Shown piece after piece: positions 23,596-32,334 of a DNA stretch of 64,000 bases. The DNA is taken from the NCBI GenBank assembly GCA_013178155.1, contig JABLXH010000025.1, positions 1 through 64,000 on the forward strand. Reading direction: 5' to 3'. The notes under the pieces are model-generated. The model had not been told where the DNA came from, searched no databases, and saw only the letters and a program-made list of their open reading frames with translations. Source of the stretch: Armatimonadota bacterium (lineage in GTDB: Bacteria > Armatimonadota > Zipacnadia > Zipacnadales > UBA11051). Each line of letters opens with the position of its first letter. The stretch's first letter is position 1. The position numbers and the translations under genes are program-made.

Positions 23596-25359
23596 CTACT
23601 GGCCGTCTGTGAGCATCCACCGGCCGCCGGCCAGACTGAACTGGGGGTAGTGGCTGAGGATGCTGGCCACCTGCAACCGGGTCGAGCGGACAATGAGATT
23701 GACCTGTGCCCAGAGCTGATCGAAGGGGAGGCCCTTCTCACTCTGCCCGAGCAGTTCGGTGATGGTCTCCAGCCGGAAGGCACGGCGTCGGCGCAAGCGC
23801 TCGCCCAGGTCCAGCACTTGTGCGAAGCGTTCGCGCCCGATGTAAGTGCCGGGATCGGTCTCGCCATTGTACTCCAGCGCAAACGCTCCCACCCGCGCCG
23901 GCAGCCGCCGGATGGTCAGCAGGCTGCCCGTGGGATGCAGCCACTCCCGGTACCAGGGCAGCAGACCGTATAGCAGACGTGTCTCCGTATTCACCCAGAC
24001 CGGGAAGAGGGTTTCGTCGGGACTCTGGAACCATACCATGGCAACCGGCGCTGGTACATTGAACAGGCGCCGGTCGCAGAGCCGCAGTTTGGCGGTGCCC
24101 AGGCGGTAGTGATGGTGGGCAATCGCCATCTGGGTGCTGTCGGCGCTCTCCTCACCCAGGGCGACGTCCGGCTCTCCCTGATCCTCATAGAAGGGCGAGC
24201 GCACCTGTTCCCGCAGATCCGCCTCCAGTTCATCGGGTTGCAGCACCACGTCCGGGCTGACTTCGCGCGGTCCCACGGTCAGGGCCTCCGGGATCAGGGA
24301 CCCCGGGACCGACCGCACCCATGCCGGCACGTTCTGCCGAGGCAGGTACTGGCCGCGCTGCACGCGGGCCAGCCGCAAGTCGCTGTTGAGGAGTTCCTCC
24401 AGGGCGTAGGCCGCGGGGCCGAAGTTGCGCTGCTTCGGCCGCAGCTTCAGGACGTCGCGCAGGATCTCGTCCACGGTGACGGGCTGGCGACTGCTTCCCA
24501 CCAGATGGAGCACCGCCCGCAGCTCCTCGTCATTGAGGCGCAGCCGCTGGGCTGGCGCCGTCTGCAGCAGGGCGTTGAGGTCAACGGCCTCCGACTGCTC
24601 CGTCGGTTCACCCCGCAGCTTACCTGCCGCCTTCTCCAGCGTCCGGGCCTGGCCTGCACCCAGCCACTGCGGTCCACTCAGCGCCACAAAGCGCTCATCA
24701 GCCAGCATCGCGCTGAGCACTGTGGCTGCATCGAAACGGTCACCGTGGTGGCACCAGAGCACGAGGCCGAGCCCACGGTTATCGAGGCCCCCACCATAGG
24801 CCTTCAGCACCGCCTCCGCGGTGTCCAGCGGTGTCCGACCCTTGAGGCCCGGCGCCAACAGCTTCTTTTGGGCCTTCAGGAACGCCTCGTCATTGTGCAA
24901 GCCGTTGAGGTACAGCAGGCGCTGCTCTTCGGTAGCGGAGGTGTTGACCAGCCAGCGTGTCAGGTAGTAGTACTGGCCGTCGAACCCCACATTGCGATTG
25001 CCTTCCAGCAGACGGGCCAGGAGAGTCCGGAACTCCTCCGGATCACCCTGTTTGCTCAGGCACAGCTCCGTCAGCAGCAGTGGCTCTGGCACCGGACGGC
25101 CGTAGGCCTGCACGATGAGCTCCAGGGCTCCCCCCAGCGGCCGCTCACTGAGGTCCTGCCGGTGCCTGAGATCCCAACGCGTCTCGCACGGCGCAAACCG
25201 GGGATCAGCGCCCATCAGTTCCTGGGCCGCGGCGTCGCTCATCCGCATCGTGGGCGGCAAAGCGCCCATGATGTCAGATAGCCGCGAGGGCCCGGGCAAC
25301 CGGAAGAGGGCGTCGCACAGGGCGTCAGCAAGGTATCGGCGCACCAGTTGCTCGTCCAA
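23596..25359 (-). CDS. Large cytoplasmic protein, probably several winged-helix-like domains
   Basis: 587 aa with no signal or membrane segment. It starts at TTG (25359), preceded by AAAGGGGG. Segments such as 'LRLNDEELRAVLHLVGSSRQPVTVDEILRDVL' and the C-terminal 'FDQLWAQVNLIVRSTRLQVASILSHYPQFSLAGGRWML' look like repeated winged-helix units of the type found in HARE-HTH or RNA polymerase delta proteins. This is an impression from secondary-structure pattern only. It sits upstream of the dehydrogenase gene and downstream of rimO, about 50 bases from the rimO stop. Function unknown. Confidence 0.7.
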   Translation of the reverse strand: MDEQLVRRYLADALCDALFRLPGPSRLSDIMGALPPTMRMSDAAAQELMGADPRFAPCETRWDLRHRQDLSERPLGGALELIVQAYGRPVPEPLLLTELCLSKQGDPEEFRTLLARLLEGNRNVGFDGQYYYLTRWLVNTSATEEQRLLYLNGLHNDEAFLKAQKKLLAPGLKGRTPLDTAEAVLKAYGGGLDNRGLGLVLWCHHGDRFDAATVLSAMLADERFVALSGPQWLGAGQARTLEKAAGKLRGEPTEQSEAVDLNALLQTAPAQRLRLNDEELRAVLHLVGSSRQPVTVDEILRDVLKLRPKQRNFGPAAYALEELLNSDLRLARVQRGQYLPRQNVPAWVRSVPGSLIPEALTVGPREVSPDVVLQPDELEADLREQVRSPFYEDQGEPDVALGEESADSTQMAIAHHHYRLGTAKLRLCDRRLFNVPAPVAMVWFQSPDETLFPVWVNTETRLLYGLLPWYREWLHPTGSLLTIRRLPARVGAFALEYNGETDPGTYIGRERFAQVLDLGERLRRRRAFRLETITELLGQSEKGLPFDQLWAQVNLIVRSTRLQVASILSHYPQFSLAGGRWMLTDGQ

Positions 25360-25406
25360 GACAATGCCCCCTTTGCTGGCAGTCTTGGCCTGCTCGCCAG
25401 ATCGGT

Positions 25407-26753
25407 TCAGCCCAGTTCAGCTTCCAGATCGTGGACCTCCGCTCGTGTCACTCGCACCTCCACGAGGTCCCCCGGTGATACCTGCAGTAGCGCTTGCCTG
25501 TCTCCCCTCACCTTCACCTCCCCGTCCACCTCCGGGGCATCGCGGTAACTCCGCCCCACCAGCAATTGCTCGACCCGCGACTCTACCAGTACCCGCAGGC
25601 GCTGCCCCACCAGTCGCTCGTTGGTGGCCCGGGAGATTGGCTCCTGGACCTCCAGTAGGCGAGCCAGACGCTCCTCGCGCTCATCCTCGGGCACCGGGTC
25701 TGGCAGGGAGGCCGCCGGAGTTCCTTTCTCGTCCCAGTATCGAAAGGCCGACACGCGGTCGAGTCTGGCCTCCTCGAGGAATCCCAGCAGTTCCGCGAAG
25801 TCCGCCTCCGATTCGCCCGGAAAACCGACGATGAAGGTCGTTCGCAGGGCTACGTCCGGCAGCTTCCGACGGATATTCGCCAGCAGCCGCAGATACTCCT
25901 GCCTCCCGCCAGCGCGGCCCATGCGCCGCAACACGGGGGTGCTGACATGCTGCAGCGGGATGTCCAGGTAGGGCACCACTGCCGGAACCTCGGCCATGGC
26001 GTCGAGGAGTTGGTCGGTAACATGCTGAGGGTGTCCGTACAAGACCCGGATCCATCCGTCGAAGGACCGTTCACCCATGGCCCGCAGGAGGTCGGCCAGG
26101 CTGGGCCTCCCGGGCAGGTCGCGTCCGTAGGCCGTCGTGTCCTGGGCTATCAGGCATACTTCTCGCTTGCCGGACGTCACGTGTTGGTCGAACTCGGTCA
26201 GCACATCCTCCAGCGGACGACTGCGGTAAGCGCCACGGATGGTGGGGATGGTGCAGAACGTGCACCGATGCGAGCAGCCGTCAGCGATGCGCAGGTATGC
26301 CAGCCACTGGGGGCCTGACTGCCACCGCGGCAGGTGGGCATCGGGAGAGAAGCTCAGGTCACCACAGATGAAGAGCCTTTCGCCGGCCAGAGCCCGCCGG
26401 ACCAGCTCGCCGATTCGTGGCAAGGCCCCCACTCCCAGGAAGCCATCCACCTCCGGCAGGGCTTCCAGCAGCTCCTCGCCGTGGCGCTGCGCCAGACAAC
26501 CTGTGCAGAGCAGGACGCGACACTGCCCCTCCTGCTTGAGGTCAGCCATGTCCAGCAGCGCCTCGATGGCTTCCTCCTCCGCCGGCTCGATAAAAGCGCA
26601 GGTGTTGACGATGATGACCTCAGCCCGCTGTGCATCCTCCTCCACGGCAAAGCCGTCCTGCTCCAGCAGCCCCAGCAGATGCTCGGCATCCACCAGGTTC
26701 TTGGGGCAACCCAGTGAGATCAGGGCAACAGTTGTCGGGGGGGCAGGAGGCAT
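25407..26753 (-). CDS. rimO: Ribosomal protein uS12 methylthiotransferase RimO
   Basis: 448 aa. RimO is a radical-SAM enzyme that adds a methylthio group to the conserved Asp of ribosomal protein S12. N-terminal UPF0004 domain: 'ISLGCPKNLVDAEHLLGLL', 'NTCAFIEPAEEEAIEALL' and 'CTGCLAQR' provide the three Cys of the auxiliary cluster. The radical-SAM CxxxCxxC is 'CSHRCTFC' (about 158-166). The C-terminal TRAM domain spans about 370-445. 'SLGCPKN' and the S12-type spacing favour RimO over MiaB. ATG at 26753 with GGAGG directly upstream. Confidence 0.96.
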   Translation of the reverse strand: MPPAPPTTVALISLGCPKNLVDAEHLLGLLEQDGFAVEEDAQRAEVIIVNTCAFIEPAEEEAIEALLDMADLKQEGQCRVLLCTGCLAQRHGEELLEALPEVDGFLGVGALPRIGELVRRALAGERLFICGDLSFSPDAHLPRWQSGPQWLAYLRIADGCSHRCTFCTIPTIRGAYRSRPLEDVLTEFDQHVTSGKREVCLIAQDTTAYGRDLPGRPSLADLLRAMGERSFDGWIRVLYGHPQHVTDQLLDAMAEVPAVVPYLDIPLQHVSTPVLRRMGRAGGRQEYLRLLANIRRKLPDVALRTTFIVGFPGESEADFAELLGFLEEARLDRVSAFRYWDEKGTPAASLPDPVPEDEREERLARLLEVQEPISRATNERLVGQRLRVLVESRVEQLLVGRSYRDAPEVDGEVKVRGDRQALLQVSPGDLVEVRVTRAEVHDLEAELG

Positions 26754-26778
26754 AGCCCGCCACCATCGGCTTTTCCTA

Positions 26779-27723
26779 CTACCTGTGGTACGCCTGGCGC
26801 TTCCGGAAGATCAGGCAGTAGTGATGATGATAGTTGGGCACAAAGACGGTCGGGTACCCCCAGATGCCCAGGGCCTTGCTGTTTTGGCACCAGATGCGCT
26901 CTCCCTGAAAGCTCAGGGTCTGTGCAATCCGGCGCTGCAAATCCCAGGCAAGGGGGCGGACCTCCCCATCTACGTCCCGCATGTTCTGCACCACGACCAC
27001 CAGATACCGCTTCGGCTTCAGCACGACAGCGCAGGCGTCGAAGATCCGGCCCACCGCCTCGATGTAGTGGTCGTAGTCATCCACGTTGCCCAGGTCGCGG
27101 GCGTCGTTGCTGTAGTGGGTGTCCAGACCAGCCTGCGCCCGCTTCTTGTGGTTCGACAGTACGCCCCCCCGGCTCTTGCGGAGCATGTTGAAGTAGGGCG
27201 GCGAGGTCATGATGAAGTCGAACTGCGGCAGACCCCCCGTGTCCGCCAGGTGGGGTAACTGGCTCCACAGGGCCGGGTCCGCTAACCGGTTGGCATCGGC
27301 ATGCAGCACCCAGCATCCGTTCTCAGCGTCCAGCGCGCCCAGCTCTGCCAGTCTTTCCTGACAGATCCGTGAGTAGCGGCCAGAGAGCTCAATCCCCACG
27401 GCGCGTCGGCCCGTCTCATGGCAGCTTACGAGGGTGGCCCCACTGCCACAGAACGGGTCGAGGACGATGTCGCCCGCCTTGGTAAAGAACTGCACGAACT
27501 CACTGACAAGCTCCTCGGGGTACCGTGCAGGGTGCAGTTCGGTGCGTCTGTTCTGCTGGTAGCGGCGCGAATCACAGATCAGCCAGGACTTGGTGAACTT
27601 GATCCAGTCCTTGCCCTGCAGGTCATTGAGTGTATTGCGGGGATGCGTCAGCGGCGGTTCGGGGGCCACAGGACGCGCCGTGCTGGCGGGGCGCCTGCGC
27701 CGCAGTGACCGGGCTTCGGCCAT
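26779..27723 (-). CDS. Solitary DNA methyltransferase (N6-adenine/N4-cytosine class)
   Basis: 314 aa. The SAM-binding motif I is 'LDPFCGSGATL' (about 89-98) and the catalytic motif IV is 'TSPPYFN' (173-179). The ser/thr-Pro-Pro-Tyr form suits N4-cytosine or N6-adenine methylation. Motif I precedes motif IV, the reverse of beta-class enzymes, so this is a permuted arrangement; 'ELHPARYPEELVSEFVQFF' before motif I is typical of the family's C-terminal half in other members. No restriction gene is adjacent, so it is an orphan methylase, possibly regulatory. It lies between rimO and ftsK. Confidence 0.88.
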   Translation of the reverse strand: MAEARSLRRRRPASTARPVAPEPPLTHPRNTLNDLQGKDWIKFTKSWLICDSRRYQQNRRTELHPARYPEELVSEFVQFFTKAGDIVLDPFCGSGATLVSCHETGRRAVGIELSGRYSRICQERLAELGALDAENGCWVLHADANRLADPALWSQLPHLADTGGLPQFDFIMTSPPYFNMLRKSRGGVLSNHKKRAQAGLDTHYSNDARDLGNVDDYDHYIEAVGRIFDACAVVLKPKRYLVVVVQNMRDVDGEVRPLAWDLQRRIAQTLSFQGERIWCQNSKALGIWGYPTVFVPNYHHHYCLIFRKRQAYHR

Positions 27724-27790
27724 GGTGGTGCCTCAGTTACTGTGATGTGGGCTGCGTTGTCTGGTGCCAGGGGCGCACGGCCGTGCGTCC

Positions 27791-30520
27791 CTACTCGTCG
27801 TCCGCAACGGGTACAAAGTCTTGCGGTATGTTCGGGTCGGGCGGCGGCAGCGCCGCCAGAGCGTCATCGTTCTCCACAGGCAGAGAGGCTGCGGTCCCGC
27901 CCAGCGCCGCCTCCACCATGCCGGCACCAATCAGCACCTGCCGCGGCTTCGGGCCCTGACTGGGCCCCACCACCCCGCGTTGGGCCATCATGTCAATGAG
28001 CCGGCCAGCGCGGGCATAGCCCACCTTGAAGCGACGCTGGATCATCGAGACCGAGGCCTCGCCCTCCGAGACTACATAACGCACCGCGTCGGCGTACAGT
28101 TCGTCGGTCGGCTCGACGTCACTGGAGTAGTCCTCTTCCTCGGGCACCTCCGGGATGATACTGTAGCTCGGCTCGCCCTGGCTACGGCAGTACTCGGCCA
28201 CTGCCTCAATCTCCTGCCGCGACACGAAGGCACCCTGGACCCGGCGAGGCTTGCTGGCGTCAATCGGTGCGTAGAGCATATCTCCGCGCCCGATCAGCCG
28301 CTCCGCGCCCACGCCATCCAGGATGGTCCGCGAATCCACCTGCGACGCCACCGACAGGGCGATGCGCGAGGGGATGTTGGCCTTGATGTTGCCCGTCACC
28401 ACCTTCACCGAGGGGCGCTGGGTCGCCACGACCAGGTGAATGCCGGTAGCTCGTGCCAACTGCGCGATGCGGCACAGTGAGAACTCAAACTCCGCTCGCG
28501 CCTGCATCATCAGGTCAGCCAGCTCGTCAATGATGATGACGACCCGCGGCAGGGCGCGGGTGCGATGGTCCTCGGGTCCAATGACCACACGCCACGGCTC
28601 GATGGGGTCGTCATTCTCCAGCACCACTCCCCCCCACTCCATCATGTCCATGAGCCGCTTGGCCTGGCCCTCGTCCAGCTTCAGGCGTTTCTGCAGCTCC
28701 TCCAGCGTAATGGTCTGTCGTCCCGCGGCCAGACGCGCCCCGGCGGCAAAGAAGTTGTACTCAGAGATGTTGGCCGCACTCACCTTCGCAAACTGGTCCA
28801 GGCGCTTCTCCATCTCGCGGATGGCCTTGCGCAGCACGTCAGCGGCCTGCTGCACCGTGTTGACGACGGGAGACATCAGGTGCGGGATGCCCTCATAGAG
28901 GTTCAGCTCGACGCGCTTGGGGTCCACCATGATGAGCTGAACATCGTGGGGCCGGGAATGCATGAGCAGGCTGACGATGATGGAGTGCAGACACACGCTC
29001 TTACCCGAGTTGGTAGCCCCCGCGATCAGCAGATGAGGCATATGCGCCAGGTCGGCGATCACCGGGTGCCCGGCAATGTCACGGCCCAGGGCCACCGCCA
29101 GGGGCGAGGGGTGATGGGCGAACTCGGGACATTCGATAAGCGGCCGCAGCCCCACCGTCACCTTTTTCTTGTTGGGCACCTCGATGCCCACGGCTGATTT
29201 GCCCGGGATGGGCGCCTCGACCCGCACGTCCCAGGCTGCCAGGGCCATGCGCAGGTCGTCGGTGTGCCGCGCCACCTGGTTGACGCGAATGCCCCGCTCC
29301 GGCTCCACTTCATAGCGCGTCAGCACAGGACCGCGCTCATAGTGGGTGACCTTCGCGTGGATACCGAAGCTCTCGAGTGTGTCCTCGAGTTTGATGATGG
29401 CCTCCGCCGCCACCTCCCGGTCCTCGCGAGTCTCCTCCTGGTCGGGGTACTCGATCAACAGCCCCGGTGAGGGGAGTTGGTAAAGAGCCTCGTCATCCAG
29501 CAGCGATTGCTGCTTGGAGCGGGTGTTTGCCCGGCCGCTGGAACCCCCAGCTTTCCTCGCGGCGACCGCGGGGGACGGCCTCGCCGCTGGTCGCCCGTCA
29601 GCACTGGGCACTGGGTCGGTGTCGCTGGCTGGCGGCCCGACCGGGGCGGCGGCTTCGGCTTGCGGCTCTGGCTCCGGTCCGGGCGCAGGTTCTGTCCTGC
29701 TTTCGGGCTCCGGTTCCGGAACACGCATTGGCAGTTCTCCGGCACCGTTGTCAAGGTCCACAATGGGCCCGCGGGATGGGGCCGCTGACCCGCGGCGAGG
29801 TCGCGGCCGTTTGCTGCTGGGTGTGCGCGGTCCTGGCTCGCGCCGCCGACGCTGGACCAGCCCCACCCCACCGGAAGCTGCCCGCAGGCCCTGACCCGCC
29901 GCCCGGCGCATCCATCCCAGCACCAGCGGCAGGCTGGCCTGGGTGATGAGAACGAGCGACGCCGCGGCCACGCCGGCCAGGATAATGTACGCTACGGGCG
30001 CCCCGACCGCCGCCAGAAGCAGGAAAGCCACCGCCGCGCCGAGGTAGCCGCCGCGCGAGAGCAGCGCCTCTTCGGCAAACAGGTATCGGAAGCGCGCAAG
30101 GCCACGGGAAGGCTGGGGAGCTGGGGTTGTGCTCGCGGCCCCCTCGTCGTCGCTCGCCACCTTGCCCTCGATGGCTTTGAGTGGCGGCGACGTGCGGGGG
30201 GGGCGCGGCGTGCTCAGGTGCACTGTGGCCAGGACCGCCACATAGAGCAGCGCGATGCCGATGAGTGCGCGGTTGGGTGCGACCGGGGGATTCTCCAGAC
30301 CGTAGAAGGCGGCCAGGCAGAAGGCGACAAGCGGCACACCGAAGGCGCCAATGCCCAGCACCAGGGTCATACCCCGCGCCATGGCGCGGGTCAGGCCATA
30401 GCCCTCGCCCCCCAACACCAGAGCCGCCAGGAGGAAGGCGCCCAGAGTGATGAAGGCGATGGCCAGGAGGTCCTTGTGGAGCCGGTCAGAGCCGGCCGCC
30501 GGTGCGGCACGCTTCGGCAA
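27791..30520 (-). CDS. ftsK: DNA translocase FtsK/SpoIIIE
   Basis: 909 aa. FtsK pumps chromosomal DNA through the closing septum and directs dimer resolution. Four or five N-terminal membrane helices (about 18-190) are followed by a Pro/Arg/Glu-rich linker (about 195-340) and the motor. Walker A is 'AGATNSGKSVCLHSI' near residue 500 and Walker B 'VVIIIDELADLMMQ' near 660. The C-terminal gamma winged helix (about 810-870) reads 'YADAVRYVVSEGEASVSMIQ' and onward, with the 'GYARAGRLIDMM' recognition helix that reads KOPS-like sites. Start TTG at 30520 with GGAGGGTGA upstream. Confidence 0.97.
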   Translation of the reverse strand: MPKRAAPAAGSDRLHKDLLAIAFITLGAFLLAALVLGGEGYGLTRAMARGMTLVLGIGAFGVPLVAFCLAAFYGLENPPVAPNRALIGIALLYVAVLATVHLSTPRPPRTSPPLKAIEGKVASDDEGAASTTPAPQPSRGLARFRYLFAEEALLSRGGYLGAAVAFLLLAAVGAPVAYIILAGVAAASLVLITQASLPLVLGWMRRAAGQGLRAASGGVGLVQRRRREPGPRTPSSKRPRPRRGSAAPSRGPIVDLDNGAGELPMRVPEPEPESRTEPAPGPEPEPQAEAAAPVGPPASDTDPVPSADGRPAARPSPAVAARKAGGSSGRANTRSKQQSLLDDEALYQLPSPGLLIEYPDQEETREDREVAAEAIIKLEDTLESFGIHAKVTHYERGPVLTRYEVEPERGIRVNQVARHTDDLRMALAAWDVRVEAPIPGKSAVGIEVPNKKKVTVGLRPLIECPEFAHHPSPLAVALGRDIAGHPVIADLAHMPHLLIAGATNSGKSVCLHSIIVSLLMHSRPHDVQLIMVDPKRVELNLYEGIPHLMSPVVNTVQQAADVLRKAIREMEKRLDQFAKVSAANISEYNFFAAGARLAAGRQTITLEELQKRLKLDEGQAKRLMDMMEWGGVVLENDDPIEPWRVVIGPEDHRTRALPRVVIIIDELADLMMQARAEFEFSLCRIAQLARATGIHLVVATQRPSVKVVTGNIKANIPSRIALSVASQVDSRTILDGVGAERLIGRGDMLYAPIDASKPRRVQGAFVSRQEIEAVAEYCRSQGEPSYSIIPEVPEEEDYSSDVEPTDELYADAVRYVVSEGEASVSMIQRRFKVGYARAGRLIDMMAQRGVVGPSQGPKPRQVLIGAGMVEAALGGTAASLPVENDDALAALPPPDPNIPQDFVPVADDE

Positions 30521-30621
30521 AGGCGGTTCACCCTCCGATGGCGTCGTCGTAGCGAGTGCGAAGGTGGGCGGGTGACATGCCGGACGCCCTGCCGCCCGAG
30601 GCGGTAGAGCACTCCTGCGGC

Positions 30622-30649
30622 ATTATAGCACAGTACTCCCCAAAAGCAA
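30622..30649 (-). promoter_or_regulatory. Promoter of ftsK
   Basis: Minus strand -35 TTGCTT (30644-30649), 16-base spacer, perfect -10 TATAAT (30622-30627), about 100 bases before the TTG start. Confidence 0.7.
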
Positions 30650-30654
30650 GTGGC

Positions 30655-30695
30655 GGCCCAAAGCAAGGGGCCGCCGTGGCAGATCGGCGGCCCCC
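30655..30695 (-). terminator. Terminator of the B12-regulated gene
   Basis: On the minus strand GGGGCCGCC (30694-30686) pairs with GGCGGCCCC (30675-30667) across a 10-base loop, then TTGCTTT. It lies 30 bases after the stop at 30725 and ends the riboswitch-controlled transcript. A second overlapping stem (GGCGGCCC/GGGCCGCC, 30652-30675) offers an alternative pairing. Confidence 0.85.
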
Positions 30696-30724
30696 TGTGC
30701 GGCGGGTGCGACTGGGAAAACCCG

Positions 30725-31438
30725 TTAGTAGAGATCGTAGGCGCTGGCGTCAGCCGAAAGGTCACCCAGGTCGGGCTGACCAGCCATCACGTTGTACTTG
30801 CGTGCCTCGGCTTTGGCGTGGCCATCCACATAGACGACGTTGGCGGTGCCGTTGTGACGGTAGTGCACCTGCGGGCCGTAGTAGTCCACTTCATACGGTG
30901 CCTTGAGCAGGTTGTTGCCGATGATCGAGTTGGACCACCAGCTATAGATGGCGCTGTCGCACATCATCACGGTCGCCACCGGGTTGTTCACCGAGCCAAG
31001 GCTGGCGGGGCCGCGGCGGGGGCCCCACATGTCCACGGGATTGGAGCCCAGAAACGATGTGTTGTAGGCGTAGCCCGTGTACTTGCGGTCGCTTCCGCTG
31101 ATGCGGAAGCTGGGACACCCGCGGATCTGGCCGTTGCGCGTGTAGGCCTCCAGCAGGCCCGGCCCCGCTTCGGTCCACGTCATCGGGTCCAGCGAGCAGT
31201 CCCAGTAGTGCAGCCAGTCCTCATAGTAGGCCAGTGGCATCGTCTCGTCGTAATCCTGGCAGTACATTAAGGCCGCCAGCCCCAACTGCTTGAGGTTTGA
31301 CAGACAGCTGGTCTGGCGGGCCTTCTCCCGTGCTTTAGCAAAGACCGGGAAGAGGATCGCCGCGAGAATGGCGATAATGGCGATGACGACGAGCAACTCG
31401 ATGAGCGTGAAACCGGTGCGACGGCGGACGTGGAACAT
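30725..31438 (-). CDS. Pseudopilin-like DUF1559-type protein under cobalamin riboswitch control
   Basis: 237 aa. The type IV pilin-like N-terminus is '[17 protein letters not shown]': prepilin peptidase should cut between Gly9 and Phe10, with the conserved Glu at position 5 of the mature form. The next conserved block is '[21 protein letters not shown]'. The C-terminus has an exact H-x9-DG motif in '[17 protein letters not shown]'. This family is abundant in Planctomycetes and Armatimonadetes, and its function is undefined. The ATG at 31438 has a perfect TAAGGAGGT. The gene stands alone between its own promoter plus riboswitch and a terminator. By riboswitch logic it should be repressed by cobalamin, hinting at a surface role in B12 uptake or a B12-sparing role. 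Confidence 0.93.
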   Translation of the reverse strand: MFHVRRRTGFTLIELLVVIAIIAILAAILFPVFAKAREKARQTSCLSNLKQLGLAALMYCQDYDETMPLAYYEDWLHYWDCSLDPMTWTEAGPGLLEAYTRNGQIRGCPSFRISGSDRKYTGYAYNTSFLGSNPVDMWGPRRGPASLGSVNNPVATVMMCDSAIYSWWSNSIIGNNLLKAPYEVDYYGPQVHYRHNGTANVVYVDGHAKAEARKYNVMAGQPDLGDLSADASAYDLY

Positions 31439-31589
31439 GAAAGACCTCCTTACGGCCACCCTGGAGCCGTAGTCTGGTAAGCCGGCTGCATCGGGTCGAG
31501 GAGCGAGAGGGGGCGTCCAGAGAAGACAAAACGCCCATCCCCTCCCCTCGAGAGGATGAAACCGGTCGCGCTCCACGGAGGAGCGCAAG

Positions 31590-31778
31590 GGCTCGTGGCG
31601 TCGTCTCCTGGCTTCCGGCTAAGCCTACCGGTCCGCACCTTCCCAACCGACCTGGAGGTCAGTCAGTGGCTTGGCGCTGACTGCAGCGCGCGGACTTTCG
31701 TACCGGTTACAGTTGCGGGGCAGCGACGGCTTGTACCGTCTTCCGACCTCCGCGAGCCCGGGGGTGCAGCAATTGTGT
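31590..31778 (-). promoter_or_regulatory. Cobalamin (adenosylcobalamin-type) riboswitch
   Basis: The minus strand holds the conserved B12-riboswitch elements in order: GGAAGACGGTACAAGCCGTC, then GCTGCCCCGCAACTGTAACC, AAGTCCG, AGCCACTG, GGTTGGGAAGGTGCGGACC, and the B12-box end AGCCGGAAGCCAGGAGAC. Order, spacing and total length (about 190 nt) fit the class well. Between the aptamer and the ribosome site (31455-31590) is a leader of about 150 nt with two GC hairpins (GCGCTCC/GGAGCGC and GGGCGT/ACGCCC with T-rich stretches) that can serve as a terminator-type expression platform. Confidence 0.97.
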
Positions 31779-31783
31779 CCGAT

Positions 31784-31812
31784 AGTCTACCAACAGCGCT
31801 CCGGTAAGTCAA
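31784..31812 (-). promoter_or_regulatory. Promoter of the riboswitch-controlled gene
   Basis: Minus strand TTGACT (31807-31812), 17-base spacer, TAGACT (31784-31789). The -35 overlaps the stop codon of the thioredoxin-like gene. The predicted start near 31777 meets the 5' end of the aptamer, so the riboswitch gene need not depend on the upstream operon. Confidence 0.7.
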
Positions 31813-32291
31813 GGGCGTCTGGTGCCACCCGCAGCAACTGGTCGCAGGGCTTTCGCGACCAATTCGTCCGCTGACAGGGCACCCTCGTGGCGCCACAACT
31901 CATGGCCCGCAGCATCCACCATTATCTGGGTCGGAACGATCCGGAGTCGCCAGCGCTGGGCCTCCGCGAGGTGCACATCGGTGTCCACGCGCACAATGTC
32001 CAGCTTGTCCTTCAAACAGGGTGCTGCTTCCGCCAGCACCTTGTCCATCGCCTGACACTCGGCACACTCGTCGGAGCCGAACTCCACCAGACACGGCCGA
32101 CCGGAGCCAGTGGGGATGGCGGGCGCCTCCTGGGCGTGACCGTCAGCGGATGCGGGCAGGCGGCAGGTATCGCAGCCCGCACTCGCCATCATCTCCGCTG
32201 GTGGCGACCCGCCTCGGCCCAGCCGCAGGCCAGCGGCCATTGCGACAACGGCCACCACGACCACGAGCCCAACCACCCGGTAACGCGCCAT
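31809..32291 (-). CDS. Membrane-anchored thioredoxin-like protein
   Basis: 160 aa. One N-terminal membrane helix (about 5-22) puts the rest outside the cytoplasm. A short Cys pair, CDTC (40-43), precedes the thioredoxin fold at about 60-150. The active site is CAEC (76-79) in 'VEFGSDECAECQAM', and the cis-Pro is in 'LRIVPTQIMVD'. The CAEC site is more like redox proteins that handle thiols or metals than canonical CGPC thioredoxin. It follows a pseudopilin-like gene by 43 bases, so they share a transcript. The ATG at 32291 has GGAGG upstream. Confidence 0.88.
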   Translation of the reverse strand: MARYRVVGLVVVVAVVAMAAGLRLGRGGSPPAEMMASAGCDTCRLPASADGHAQEAPAIPTGSGRPCLVEFGSDECAECQAMDKVLAEAAPCLKDKLDIVRVDTDVHLAEAQRWRLRIVPTQIMVDAAGHELWRHEGALSADELVAKALRPVAAGGTRRP

Positions 32292-32334
32292 TGTGTGCCT
32301 CCAGAGTCTCAGATCCTTTGGTGCCGTCGCGGCC

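Noticed and set aside
31438-31588. N-terminal extension of the B12-regulated pseudopilin-like protein
   Set aside because: It would place 50 unconserved residues before the prepilin cleavage site and lie in the riboswitch leader.
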